64,000 nucleotides of DNA from Leifsonia virtsii (GTDB taxonomy: Bacteria; Actinomycetota; Actinomycetes; Actinomycetales; Microbacteriaceae): contig NZ_JAROCB010000006.1 of the NCBI RefSeq assembly GCF_030433675.1, forward strand, positions 1 through 64,000, read 5' to 3'. Positions 39,966-47,393 of the stretch are shown piece by piece. Positions within the stretch are counted from its first letter, which is position 1, and each line of letters begins with the position of its first letter. The notes under the pieces are model-generated. The model saw only the letters and a list, made by a program, of their open reading frames with translations, did not search any database and was not told the DNA's origin. A program made the position numbers and the translations under genes.

Positions 39966-40726
39966 ACGATCCCTCTGAACCTCGACCGACCGAGGGCGAC
40001 TGGATCGCCTGGATCCGAGAGGCGTCCGAGCTCATCGACCGCGACGACTTTGTCGTGAGAGTCTCCGACGAACTTGTGTTCAAGCAGCTCTGGGGTATCT
40101 GCGTCCAAACGATCAGGCACGCGCGCGCCTATGTGTTGCTGGTCGACGCAGAGTTCGAACGCGAGGCGATGGTGCTCGCGCGAGCGGCGCTGGAGCACGC
40201 GGTCACGGCCCAGTGGGCGTTCCATCGGAACGACGGACTCTCAAAGCTGCGGGTCTCGATGATCCGCGATGAGAAGGAGAACATCGAGATGGTCGGTAAA
40301 TGGTTCAGCGACGATGGGCTGCTCGCCACGGCCGCAGCGATCACGGTCCCGCAGGGGAGGGGCCTGCCATCGTTCACTGACATGATGCGCGATCTCGACG
40401 AAGAGCGCTTCCTCGAGAACTCCTACGGCAGCCTGTCTCTCGCAGTGCATGTACGCTCCACCACCCAGACCTCATACTTCGCCGGCGAGGCCGAGGACCT
40501 GTTGCTACGCCACGAACCCTCGCATGCGCTGCGAGGCCCGGCGACGAACATGGCCGCGATGGCAGCCATGCTCGCCGTCGCGATCATCATGGAGCTGGTC
40601 GATGATCAGGCGGCGCTCACCCGGATCAATGAGGAGTCGGAGAGGCTGAACCTGCCGCCCACGCTGCGCCCAGGGATATCTGAGGCGAAGCGCCGCCCCG
40701 GTCCGGGGGAGAACACTCCCTGGTAG
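39962..40726 (+). CDS. DUF5677-like helical protein
   Basis: 254 residues, ATGA overlap with the previous gene. Predominantly helical with VDAEFEREAMVLARAALEHA then VTAQWAFHRNDGLSKLRVSM and HALRGPATNMAAMAAMLAVA, which resembles the DUF5677/HEPN-like helical families often found on mobile elements. No clear catalytic RxxxxH motif was identified. Function unknown; the family link is tentative. Confidence 0.5.
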   Translation: MNDPSEPRPTEGDWIAWIREASELIDRDDFVVRVSDELVFKQLWGICVQTIRHARAYVLLVDAEFEREAMVLARAALEHAVTAQWAFHRNDGLSKLRVSMIRDEKENIEMVGKWFSDDGLLATAAAITVPQGRGLPSFTDMMRDLDEERFLENSYGSLSLAVHVRSTTQTSYFAGEAEDLLLRHEPSHALRGPATNMAAMAAMLAVAIIMELVDDQAALTRINEESERLNLPPTLRPGISEAKRRPGPGENTPW

Positions 40727-40831
40727 GGCTAAATCTTCACGCAGTTTGCCAATGCGCGGGTTCGAGGCCGGCCCGCCATCGAGCCTTGTCGTAGCCAACG
40801 CAAAGCTCAGCCCTCGCTCGCGGGCTGAGCG

Positions 40832-41176
40832 CTAGAGTTCGGCCCGCTTCCGGTCGAGGTCGATTCCACTCCGCGAGTTGAAGTCGGTCGGCTCAGTGAC
40901 CGTGTATGGGGGAGCCTCGACCGTGGCTAGGCGTGGTGGTCGATGGTTAAGGTACAAGCTCTCCCATGTCTCGACGCCGTCGACGACAGGCTGGGCGGCA
41001 GCTTTGACCTTCCGCCCACGCACCGCCGAAATGATCCGGATGATCGTGCCGATCGCGACGACGGTCCAGAACGCGATCGCGAGATAGAGGCCCGTCGGCG
41101 CGCCCACGACAAAAGCCCAGGACGCCAGCGCAGCCGCGAGCACGAGCCCAATGAGAACCCAAATTGTGGGGCGCAT
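40832..41176 (-). CDS. small two-helix membrane protein
   Basis: 114 residues; ATG 41176 with GGAGGATGA immediately upstream. Two membrane helices (IWVLIGLVLAAALASWAFVV, LYLAIAFWTVVAIGTIIRII), a basic loop (AVRGRKVKAA) and a polar C-terminus of ~55 residues. Family and function not recognised. Confidence 0.55.
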   Translation of the reverse strand: MRPTIWVLIGLVLAAALASWAFVVGAPTGLYLAIAFWTVVAIGTIIRIISAVRGRKVKAAAQPVVDGVETWESLYLNHRPPRLATVEAPPYTVTEPTDFNSRSGIDLDRKRAEL

Positions 41177-41410
41177 TCATCCTCCTCTCTTCCAGAGTAA
41201 CTCTCGAAGGGGCGAGTGGGTAGACGGCGGAGTCTAGCGAAAGCGAACCGATTTCACAGGACTCGTTTTCGGTGACCGTGATCCATAGCCTGACCAAAGG
41301 TTCCGTAAGTCGACCGGCGGGGGTTCGGTCGCTGGATGTGATGGAATCTCGCTCGGGAGCGGCAGCTCACGAGGCGGTCGATGCTGCGCGGGATCCGTAA
41401 GGAGCAAGGA

Positions 41411-42031
41411 ATGCAAGTAAGAACGAGGAAGTTCGCCCTTGGTGTCGCTGTTGTGGCGGCAGCGATCAGCACGCTGGCAATCGCGCCCGCAGCCAATGCC
41501 TCGCCGGCGCCGGCAGCAGCCACCCAGGCGGTCACTGCAGACGCAGCGCCGCCTACAGTCGCCCTGGACCCGTCGACGTTCTCCGGTCCGCTGGTGATCG
41601 CCGTTCCGTCCGGCCACGAGGTCGTCGTGAACGTCAAGGCGGGGGACGCTCCGAAGGTCATCGCTGATGTCCAGGCCGCGGACCGGGCAGGCAAGACTCA
41701 GACGCTCGGAAAGGTCATGGCGCCGATGTCTGGCTGCGGGGAAACGGTGCGTTCGGTCGCCGGCCCTGGGACTTGGTGGACGAGCGTTCAGGGGTGCGCG
41801 GTCGCCGGATACAACGGGTACAACCGGCAGTACCACTGGGAGAACGGTTCGGACGTCGAGCTGTGCACCAACGGGCGCGGCTACAACTCCAGTCACGCGG
41901 CCGCCTGGTACTCGACAGGCTGCTCCGGTGGGGACTACAGCGTTCCGTGGGGCAACGTGTTGGCCTACACCCAGATGCAGGGATTCTCGCTGTCCGGCGT
42001 AACCGGGGCTGCATACCTTTGGCGCGCCTGA
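41411..42031 (+). CDS. secreted protein of unknown function
   Basis: 206 residues; ATG 41411 preceded by AAGGAG at 6-nt spacing (an in-frame ATG at 41381 has none). Signal peptide: basic start, hydrophobic GVAVVAAAISTLAIAPA and cleavage near ANASPAP. The mature C-terminal domain has four cysteines (SGCGET, VQGCAV, ELCTNG, STGCSG) and many Tyr/Trp/Gly/Asn residues (NGYNRQYHWENGSD), suggesting a small disulfide-stabilised beta domain of carbohydrate-binding or lactococcin-972-like type. No catalytic motif. Confidence 0.6.
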   Translation: MQVRTRKFALGVAVVAAAISTLAIAPAANASPAPAAATQAVTADAAPPTVALDPSTFSGPLVIAVPSGHEVVVNVKAGDAPKVIADVQAADRAGKTQTLGKVMAPMSGCGETVRSVAGPGTWWTSVQGCAVAGYNGYNRQYHWENGSDVELCTNGRGYNSSHAAAWYSTGCSGGDYSVPWGNVLAYTQMQGFSLSGVTGAAYLWRA

Positions 42032-42048
42032 CCCACATAGGGTGAAAG

Positions 42049-42082
42049 GAGCCGGCTCGTTGAAGAAATGGCGAGCCGGCTC
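42049..42082 (+). terminator. hairpin after the secreted-protein gene
   Basis: GAGCCGGCTCG (42049-42059) pairs perfectly with 42072-42082 over a 12-nt loop, 17 bp after the stop. No T-run, so termination may be partial and transcription may continue into the next gene. Confidence 0.6.
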
Positions 42083-42106
42083 CCGACCGTAGGAGGAACC
42101 GAAACG

Positions 42107-42421
42107 ATGAACTCGTCCAAGCTTCGACCCAATGTCGTTCTCTGGTGGGGTGTCGGCCTGGCCGTTGTCGGCGCTCTGCTCGTGATCTTTGTCCCGAGCC
42201 TCAGCTACTACCTCGTCGACTCCAGCAACTCGGCCGGGGGAGTAAGTAATGGCCTGCTCTCGTTCGTGGAGATCCTTGTCCGCGTGCTCGGAGCCATCCT
42301 GCCCACACTCGGCATCGTCCTCATCGGCGCTTCGATCGTCATGGCCTACCTCCGACAGCTGCTGCGGCCCACCTTGGGCGCTATGGTGACCGCGCGACGG
42401 CAGTCGATGGAGACGGATTAG
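42107..42421 (+). CDS. small two-helix membrane protein
   Basis: 104 residues; ATG 42107 with AGGAGGAACC upstream; the longer frame to 42068 runs through the hairpin and is not used. Helices WGVGLAVVGALLVIFVPSLS and VRVLGAILPTLGIVLIGASI flank a short outside loop (YYLVDSSNSAGG). It sits 75 bp downstream of the secreted protein, which may be its partner. Function unknown. Confidence 0.55.
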   Translation: MNSSKLRPNVVLWWGVGLAVVGALLVIFVPSLSYYLVDSSNSAGGVSNGLLSFVEILVRVLGAILPTLGIVLIGASIVMAYLRQLLRPTLGAMVTARRQSMETD

Positions 42422-42568
42422 GTCTAGGAGTCGCCGTCTGCGGTCCGCATCAGCTTCTGAAATAGTTCCCCGGGCGCCGACTCGAGAAACCCACGCCACG
42501 GCGTGGGTTTCTGCGTTCGCCGTGCGAACTCGGCGAGACATTGAGGCGCTTCCGGATAGAGTCCCGCT

Positions 42569-43021
42569 GTGCCCTGGGTATCAGTAAACGGTGCGGGGAT
42601 GCTCCTGCAGACTCTGCCGATCGCCATTCTCATCATCGCAGTAGAGGCGCGTGCAACGGCGCGTCAACCGCGAGTGAAAATCGGCAGGTTCATGTATTCG
42701 CGCTATTCGGCTCTCTCGGTCGGATTCGGTGCGTTCGCAGGCGCTATGGCAGCCTCATTGTGCTGGACTGCCGTCAACGATGGCCGCGCGATTCTTGGGT
42801 GGCAGGCCTGGGTTGTGCAGATTGGGGCCATGCTTGGATTCCTGAGCGCCGGCTACGTCATCATCGAGCTCATCTTTCAGCTGATCGCTGCAGAACACAC
42901 CGGTCTTGACGCCGTTGAGAGGGGTGCGACACCCGCATCTGGCCGGCCCGCGAATGAGCGCAGCGGCAAGGGCCATCCCACCCCGCGCCGGGAGCAGCGG
43001 AAGAAGGGCAAGCGCGGTTGA
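42569..43021 (+). CDS. membrane protein of unknown function
   Basis: 150 residues. GTG 42569 is 6 nt downstream of TAGAGT, implying a leaderless message. Three hydrophobic helices (LLQTLPIAILIIAV, ALSVGFGAFAGAMAASLCW, WVVQIGAMLGFLSAGYVIIE) and a basic, disordered C-terminus (HPTPRREQRKKGKRG). No family recognised. Confidence 0.5.
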   Translation: MPWVSVNGAGMLLQTLPIAILIIAVEARATARQPRVKIGRFMYSRYSALSVGFGAFAGAMAASLCWTAVNDGRAILGWQAWVVQIGAMLGFLSAGYVIIELIFQLIAAEHTGLDAVERGATPASGRPANERSGKGHPTPRREQRKKGKRG

Positions 43022-43080
43022 GATCCCGCAAGCCATAGGGGTGAGCCCAGCCGGTCGTCGGGCCGCCGCACAGAGTGCGC

Positions 43081-43515
43081 ATGACTACACCTCATGTACG
43101 ACACCGAAAGGACGGCCGCCACTTGGCCGTCGCCACACGCTCTTCCCGGAGGGCCGCCAGCGAGCTCGTGGCCAACATGGCCAACATTGTCACCATCCTT
43201 ACCGCCGTGGGAGTCCCGCCCCTCATCCCAGCAGTTATGTCTGTCCCCCCTGCAACGCCGGTGAGTATCGTCGAGCAGATGGGCGACGTCGACGGCCTTG
43301 AAGAGTTTGGCGGACTCGCGCGCTGGCGCAACGCGCTGCTGCGCTTCCCCGGCGGGCGTACAGAGCCTTATCGCATCGTCGCGATGGACGGCCGCCTCCC
43401 GAGCGAGTTCAAGCGCCCGCTGAACGAATCACGGACCACCTATGAGACTTTCGTCCTCACGAGCAATGACACGGACGTTGCCGTGTATGACTGGCGCGAC
43501 ATCGAGGAAGGGTAG
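43081..43515 (+). CDS. hypothetical protein
   Basis: 144 residues; start ATG 43081 or the in-frame GTG 43075, with no good ribosome-binding site for either. Basic N-terminus (HVRHRKDGRHLAVATRSSRR), a moderately hydrophobic stretch, then a soluble C-terminal part (WRNALLRFPGGRTEPYRIVA). Not recognised; moderate doubt that it is real. Confidence 0.4.
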   Translation: MTTPHVRHRKDGRHLAVATRSSRRAASELVANMANIVTILTAVGVPPLIPAVMSVPPATPVSIVEQMGDVDGLEEFGGLARWRNALLRFPGGRTEPYRIVAMDGRLPSEFKRPLNESRTTYETFVLTSNDTDVAVYDWRDIEEG

Positions 43516-43602
43516 ACCGGGTCAGCCTCACGAGTGCGGCTTCGAGTGCAGCGCTTGACCACCGCGCTCGGACGGCGACCCAACGCTCCTCGCCCACCTG
43601 GC

Positions 43603-44253
43603 TCATTCGTCAAGGCGGAGGTAGCGCGCCTCGACGTCGTGGTGGATCTGGTCCCGCAGACATTCGGCCGCATAGATGAGCTGATTGAGCTGCAGGATGA
43701 CGGCGAACCGGACGGTGGCCGTGTCCGAGACGTTCGCCAATCGCTGCGCTCGCTCCGGATCATCATGGAAGGCAACACCGTAGATGTAGTCCATGGCGAT
43801 TTGATCATCGCCGAGGAGGCGCCCGGGGCCGAGCCCGTTGTCTTCCTCCAGGCGACCGGAGTACATCACCGGGGAGGTCAGCTTTCCGTCCCTCACCACG
43901 GCGTTGACTAACTGCGACAGTTCGGTCAGTTTACGAGCGCGCTCTGGCCCAACCAGCGATTTGTAGGCCTTGAGAACTGAGGGCAGATAGCAGGTGTCCT
44001 TCTGAGCGAACAACGCTCGACAGTCAACGATGGCGCTTTCCAGGATGCGCCGCTCCAGGTCGGGGGTCTCCAGGTCCGAGACCGCGAAGGTTCCATCACC
44101 CTGTGACTCCCAGGTGATAACGAGACCGAGAGTGCGGCCGTACTTTTCCCGGAGTGCGATGATCGGATTGTCGGGAAACCGATCAGCGACCCGTTCGAGG
44201 AAGACCCGGATCCGCGCCCGGTGGGTTGCCGCAGCGCTGTCGGATATCGCCAT
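43603..44253 (-). CDS. hypothetical helical protein
   Basis: 216 residues; ATG 44253 with TATCGT 6 nt upstream (leaderless), so the longer frame to 44328 is not used. Helical throughout (RARIRVFLERVADRFPDNPI, ARKLTELSQLVNAVVRDGKL, ATVRFAVILQLNQLIYAAEC). No membrane segment and no known motif. It is downstream of the SOS-box gene on the same strand but probably has its own promoter. Confidence 0.5.
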   Translation of the reverse strand: MAISDSAAATHRARIRVFLERVADRFPDNPIIALREKYGRTLGLVITWESQGDGTFAVSDLETPDLERRILESAIVDCRALFAQKDTCYLPSVLKAYKSLVGPERARKLTELSQLVNAVVRDGKLTSPVMYSGRLEEDNGLGPGRLLGDDQIAMDYIYGVAFHDDPERAQRLANVSDTATVRFAVILQLNQLIYAAECLRDQIHHDVEARYLRLDE

Positions 44254-44287
44254 GCTGCGACGATATCGCCGTGCTGGCGGCACGCGG

Positions 44288-44638
44288 TCACTGTCGCTGC
44301 TCTGTTGGCTCACCCGTGCGTGGATCAAGACCGGCTCTCCAACGCTCCCGCTGTTCCTCCGGAGTCACGATCGAACCGTCTGGTGCTGTCGCTGGTGAAA
44401 TGAACGCGCGCTCTTCGAGCGCCAGCTCACAAGCTCGGGTAGCGGCTCCAAGTTCGTCGTAGTAGCCCAATTGCCACCTTTCCGAACGTTTGAGGGTCCA
44501 GTGGTCGACTCGGTACTTCATGAGTGTCTCGTGCGTGAGCTGGCTGACCGCAGGTCCGTATTCGATGACGAAGTGGATCCTGCTGGCGACGTCGTCGACG
44601 ACCAACCAAACCTTCTCGCCTGTGCGCAGGACTCTCAT
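44288..44638 (-). CDS. small protein behind an SOS box
   Basis: 116 residues; ATG 44638 with GGGGGAGG ending 5 nt upstream. The longer frame to 44809 runs across the SOS box and is rejected. Beta-rich N-terminus (MRVLRTGEKVWLVVDDVASR, IHFVIEYGPAVSQLTHE), then helices with an acidic end. The LexA-type box 20 bp upstream predicts induction on DNA damage. No family recognised. Confidence 0.55.
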   Translation of the reverse strand: MRVLRTGEKVWLVVDDVASRIHFVIEYGPAVSQLTHETLMKYRVDHWTLKRSERWQLGYYDELGAATRACELALEERAFISPATAPDGSIVTPEEQRERWRAGLDPRTGEPTEQRQ

Positions 44639-44656
44639 CGCAACCTCCCCCAAGAT

Positions 44657-44672
44657 TCGAACATATGTTCTA
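44657..44672. promoter_or_regulatory. LexA/SOS box between divergent genes
   Basis: TCGAACATATGTTCTA differs from the Gram-positive/actinobacterial LexA consensus TCGAACNNNNGTTCGA at one position. It sits between the ribosome-binding sites of two divergent genes (starts 44638 minus and 44699 plus) and can repress both. Confidence 0.75.
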
Positions 44673-44698
44673 ATGAGTCGCAAGGAGGGAGGTGGGCA

Positions 44699-45022
44699 TT
44701 GGGTCAGAATCGGCGCTATCCCGGGGCGGGGATGGACCGGGTGATCGAGCAGATCGTCACCCGCCCTCGACCGGTCTGGTTGACGAACGAGGAAGTCGAT
44801 CTCGAACATGATCCGGCGGTGGAGTCACCGGCTCCTGCGCCGGCCGTCGCGTTTGTCCGGTTCCACGAGGCGGTCATCCGTCCGGAGGTCGAGGTTCTTG
44901 CATGGAACGAACATGCGGTGCGGATCCGCTTCACCACACGGGACGGGCAAAAGCACGAGGGATGGGTGTGGAAGGACGCCGTGCGTAGTCGACCCAGAAG
45001 GCAGGTGCCGCCGCGGCGCTGA
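44699..45022 (+). CDS. small SOS-controlled protein
   Basis: 107 residues from TTG 44699, chosen because AAGGAGGGAGG lies 6 nt upstream; ATG 44732 is the alternative. The sequence reads GQNRRYPGAGMDRVIEQIV, then a compact beta domain (VRFHEAVIRPEVEVLAWNEH, AVRIRFTTRDGQKHEGWVWK). Together with the next gene it resembles small genes found with SOS-induced mutagenesis polymerases in actinobacteria, though no polymerase is here. Function unknown. Confidence 0.5.
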   Translation: MGQNRRYPGAGMDRVIEQIVTRPRPVWLTNEEVDLEHDPAVESPAPAPAVAFVRFHEAVIRPEVEVLAWNEHAVRIRFTTRDGQKHEGWVWKDAVRSRPRRQVPPRR

Positions 45023-45090
45023 GACCGTGCGCTGTGCGCTGTGCGCTGCAGCTGCGCGCCCGGCCCTTCTAGGTAATGAGGGGAGGTGCC

Positions 45091-45915
45091 ATGACAGCTC
45101 GACGCTTCGGACCGGTGGAAATCATCGATGCGGGCACTCGCGATTCTCGCGAGACATTCGCCTGGCTGTACGTGGAGCTCGACCGAGTGCGTGCCGCGTC
45201 TGCGTGGGTTTGGCATCGAGCGTTCGTCGATCCCGCCGTACCGCTGTTGGACGGTGTCGAGCGGCTTCCGTGCCATCGGCCTGCGCCAGGTTTCGGCGGT
45301 CAGGATCTCGCCCGGCGCCCCGTGCCGATCGCCGTCGACCGGCTCACCGACGACGGCTTAGTCCTCTACGCGTTCGGCGTCCGACTCGCTGCTGTCGAGC
45401 GAGCGGTGTTGGAGCGCGCCCTGGAGGGCGCCCGCATCGAGCTCGAAGCCTTGCGAGCGATTCCTGATCGCGCAACCCGGCAGAGACGGGCTGCGATCGG
45501 CTTCCGCAAAGACCAGCCCGCTCGACCTTCCTCGCCGCTGCTCTCAGCTGCTCCGATTCCGTGGCCAGATGTGCCGGTGCGCGTCCCGGGGACCGACCGG
45601 TATCTGGCACCCGGGATCGAGTCCGCCCGCGCTGACGTACGCCCCAGGCGGCTAGAAGAGTCAAATGAGGCGGCGTACGGTGCGGGCATGCCCAGAGGAG
45701 ACGTAGAGACCTTCCATGAGAACGGTGCCTGGCACAACCGCATCGAGGGCACGGGCGAGACCATCGGGGGAGCGCACAACACCCGCGACGCCGCGATCGC
45801 AGCCGGCCGCGCGGAAGCCGAGCGCCGCAAGGTCGAGCACATCGTGCACAACCTCAACGGTCAGATCGGCGACCGCTCCAGCCACGGCAACGACCCCCGC
45901 AATATCCCCGGCTAG
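45091..45915 (+). CDS. hypothetical protein fused in frame to a DUF2188 domain
   Basis: 274 residues; ATG 45091 with GGGGAGG upstream. The first ~200 residues (ETFAWLYVELDRVRAASAWV, LYAFGVRLAAVERAVLERAL) are an unknown family that follows the SOS-controlled gene by 68 bp. The last 75 residues match DUF2188 (GDVETFHENGAWHNRIEG, RDAAIAAGRAEAERRKVEHI, HNLNGQIGDRSSHGNDP), which is normally a free-standing protein. No stop codon separates the parts. A second start inside the frame is described separately. Confidence 0.55.
   Translation: MTARRFGPVEIIDAGTRDSRETFAWLYVELDRVRAASAWVWHRAFVDPAVPLLDGVERLPCHRPAPGFGGQDLARRPVPIAVDRLTDDGLVLYAFGVRLAAVERAVLERALEGARIELEALRAIPDRATRQRRAAIGFRKDQPARPSSPLLSAAPIPWPDVPVRVPGTDRYLAPGIESARADVRPRRLEESNEAAYGAGMPRGDVETFHENGAWHNRIEGTGETIGGAHNTRDAAIAAGRAEAERRKVEHIVHNLNGQIGDRSSHGNDPRNIPG
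45688..45915 (+). CDS. nested DUF2188 protein from an internal leaderless start
   Basis: 75 residues, ATG 45688, with TACGGT (45676-45681) exactly 6 nt upstream, the same spacing as other leaderless genes in this window. DUF2188 proteins are ~70-80 residues and begin like this one, so the free-standing product is probably also made. Known: DUF2188 is a small domain of unknown function common in actinobacteria. Confidence 0.55.
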   Translation: MPRGDVETFHENGAWHNRIEGTGETIGGAHNTRDAAIAAGRAEAERRKVEHIVHNLNGQIGDRSSHGNDPRNIPG

Positions 45916-45958
45916 ACAGCCCCGGATCGCCGTCGGTCGTGCAACGTAGCCTGGCCTC

Positions 45959-46252
45959 ATGCGCATCAGGGGCCTGATCCAGTCCACCGTCGTGACGGAA
46001 ATCACCGCAGAGGCGGACGACGCCCAAGCGGCACGCGCGATGATCGAGGAACAGGTGCCCGACGGGTACGAACTGATCCAGGTCCACAACGCCATGCCCC
46101 GTGGCGGCCGCGTAATCGCCACCGGCCGGATTCGCCCTGCAGCCGTCGACGAACTCGACGCCACACGCTCCGATTACCAGAGTGCCCGAGCTGCCCTCCT
46201 GGCCAAGATGCCGGCGGACCACCGCCTGCTCAGCGTCCTCTCGCTGGACTGA
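45959..46252 (+). CDS. hypothetical small protein
   Basis: 97 residues; ATG 45959 preceded by TAGCCT at 6 nt (leaderless). The order of segments (VVTEITAEADDAQAARAMIE, YELIQVHNAMPRGGRVIATG) suggests a small alpha/beta fold. It is convergent with the RES toxin gene 3 bp away. Not recognised. Confidence 0.5.
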   Translation: MRIRGLIQSTVVTEITAEADDAQAARAMIEEQVPDGYELIQVHNAMPRGGRVIATGRIRPAAVDELDATRSDYQSARAALLAKMPADHRLLSVLSLD

Positions 46253-46255
46253 GCG

Positions 46256-46975
46256 CTAGTCCTTCCAGCGAAGGTTATGGAGGCGAAACGCGTCCACAAG
46301 TTCCGGTGTCTCCGGGTGCAGCTCGAACGTCTCCTCGTTCGTCAGGTGTCCGCTGGTCACGCCATCCGCTGCCCGCTCGAAGATCGCCCACATGCGGTAC
46401 TCATCACCGAAGCGTGAGGTGAACTGGATCCCGTCGACCAGGTCGTTCTGGTTCTCGTCACGCAGCTCGAAGATCCATCTGGCGATCGAGCGAGTGAGAT
46501 CCCGCCGCCGCGCATCTTTCAAGACCGAGGTGTCGAGCTGGATCGGGGTCAGCTTGAAGCGGGCGAACGGGAAGTTGGCTTGGATCGCCGCAAGGCTCTC
46601 GCTGTGAGTGACGGAGCAGTACCGGCCGGTCTGGTCTGCCTTGCCCCCGAAGCGCTCCTCGAGCCACCCGTAACCGACGGTGCCGGAGGGGGCGTCCGGA
46701 TAGAGCTCCACTTCACCGGCCTCGTCCTCGATCTCGTCGAGTTCGGCGTCCGTCTGCGGCTCGGGCCGGAACTGTGCGAGCACTTCCAGCAGGCAGGCTA
46801 GCAAGCTCTCGCCGGTGTAGAGCGTCCGGAATAGCTCGGCCAGTTGATCGTCCCAGCGGCCGTTGAACCGGCCTGCGTCGTTCGCGTAGCGCCAGTCAGC
46901 CCATGCCCAAGGGTCGGGGCGGTAACCCACCCGCCAGACTTGCTCGGAGACCTCCGCGATCGCCAGCCCCATCAT
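46256..46975 (-). CDS. RES-domain toxin (NAD+-consuming)
   Basis: 239 residues. The three residues that name the RES family are visible: Arg in NDAGRFNGRWDD (and WRVGYRPD), Glu in TLYTGESLLACLLEVL, and Ser in GIQFTSRFGDEY. Known: RES toxins such as MbcT of M. tuberculosis phosphorolyse or hydrolyse NAD+ and kill the cell unless bound by the antitoxin. ATG 46975 overlaps the antitoxin stop (ATGA). It has an acidic insert at ~75-95. Confidence 0.8.
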   Translation of the reverse strand: MMGLAIAEVSEQVWRVGYRPDPWAWADWRYANDAGRFNGRWDDQLAELFRTLYTGESLLACLLEVLAQFRPEPQTDAELDEIEDEAGEVELYPDAPSGTVGYGWLEERFGGKADQTGRYCSVTHSESLAAIQANFPFARFKLTPIQLDTSVLKDARRRDLTRSIARWIFELRDENQNDLVDGIQFTSRFGDEYRMWAIFERAADGVTSGHLTNEETFELHPETPELVDAFRLHNLRWKD

Positions 46976-47364
46976 CCGATGAAGGCGAACGCCTTGGCGG
47001 CCGCCATCACCTCCGGGCCGACCTCGTTCGGGTCGCCCTCGCGCAGCACTCGCGCCGGAGAGGCGTCATTGAGGGCAGGGTTCATGCCCTTGAACCAGGA
47101 CTGGACCGTGACGGCCTCGTTCCGCTCGCGAAGCAAAGCGGCGATCTGGTAGGCGACGAACAGGCGGTCGCGGTCGGTCTCGCCGGGCTCCCGCGGGCCG
47201 ACCGCCCACTCTGCCACGGGCTTCGTCGACTTGACGTTGCCGATGTAGGCCACCAGTCGCACGCCGATGATGTCGCGGAGCTTGGTCACCAGCTCAGGGA
47301 AGGTTGAACGTACCGCGTCGTCGTACGCGCGCATTCCTGGCTTCTGCGTCGTTGTGGTGGTCAT
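46972..47364 (-). CDS. Xre/MbcA/ParS-type antitoxin
   Basis: 130 residues. N-terminal helical/HTH-like part (LVTKLRDIIGVRLVAYIG) and a C-terminal toxin-binding region (VQSWFKGMNPALNDASPARV, then AAAKAFAFIG) typical of RES partners. ATG 47364 has TAGCCT 6 nt upstream (leaderless). It neutralises the coupled RES toxin and should repress the pair. A fragment of a related antitoxin lies at 27240-27431. Confidence 0.75.
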   Translation of the reverse strand: MTTTTTQKPGMRAYDDAVRSTFPELVTKLRDIIGVRLVAYIGNVKSTKPVAEWAVGPREPGETDRDRLFVAYQIAALLRERNEAVTVQSWFKGMNPALNDASPARVLREGDPNEVGPEVMAAAKAFAFIG

Positions 47365-47393
47365 ATCGCCAGGCTACTCGCACAGACTGTGAG

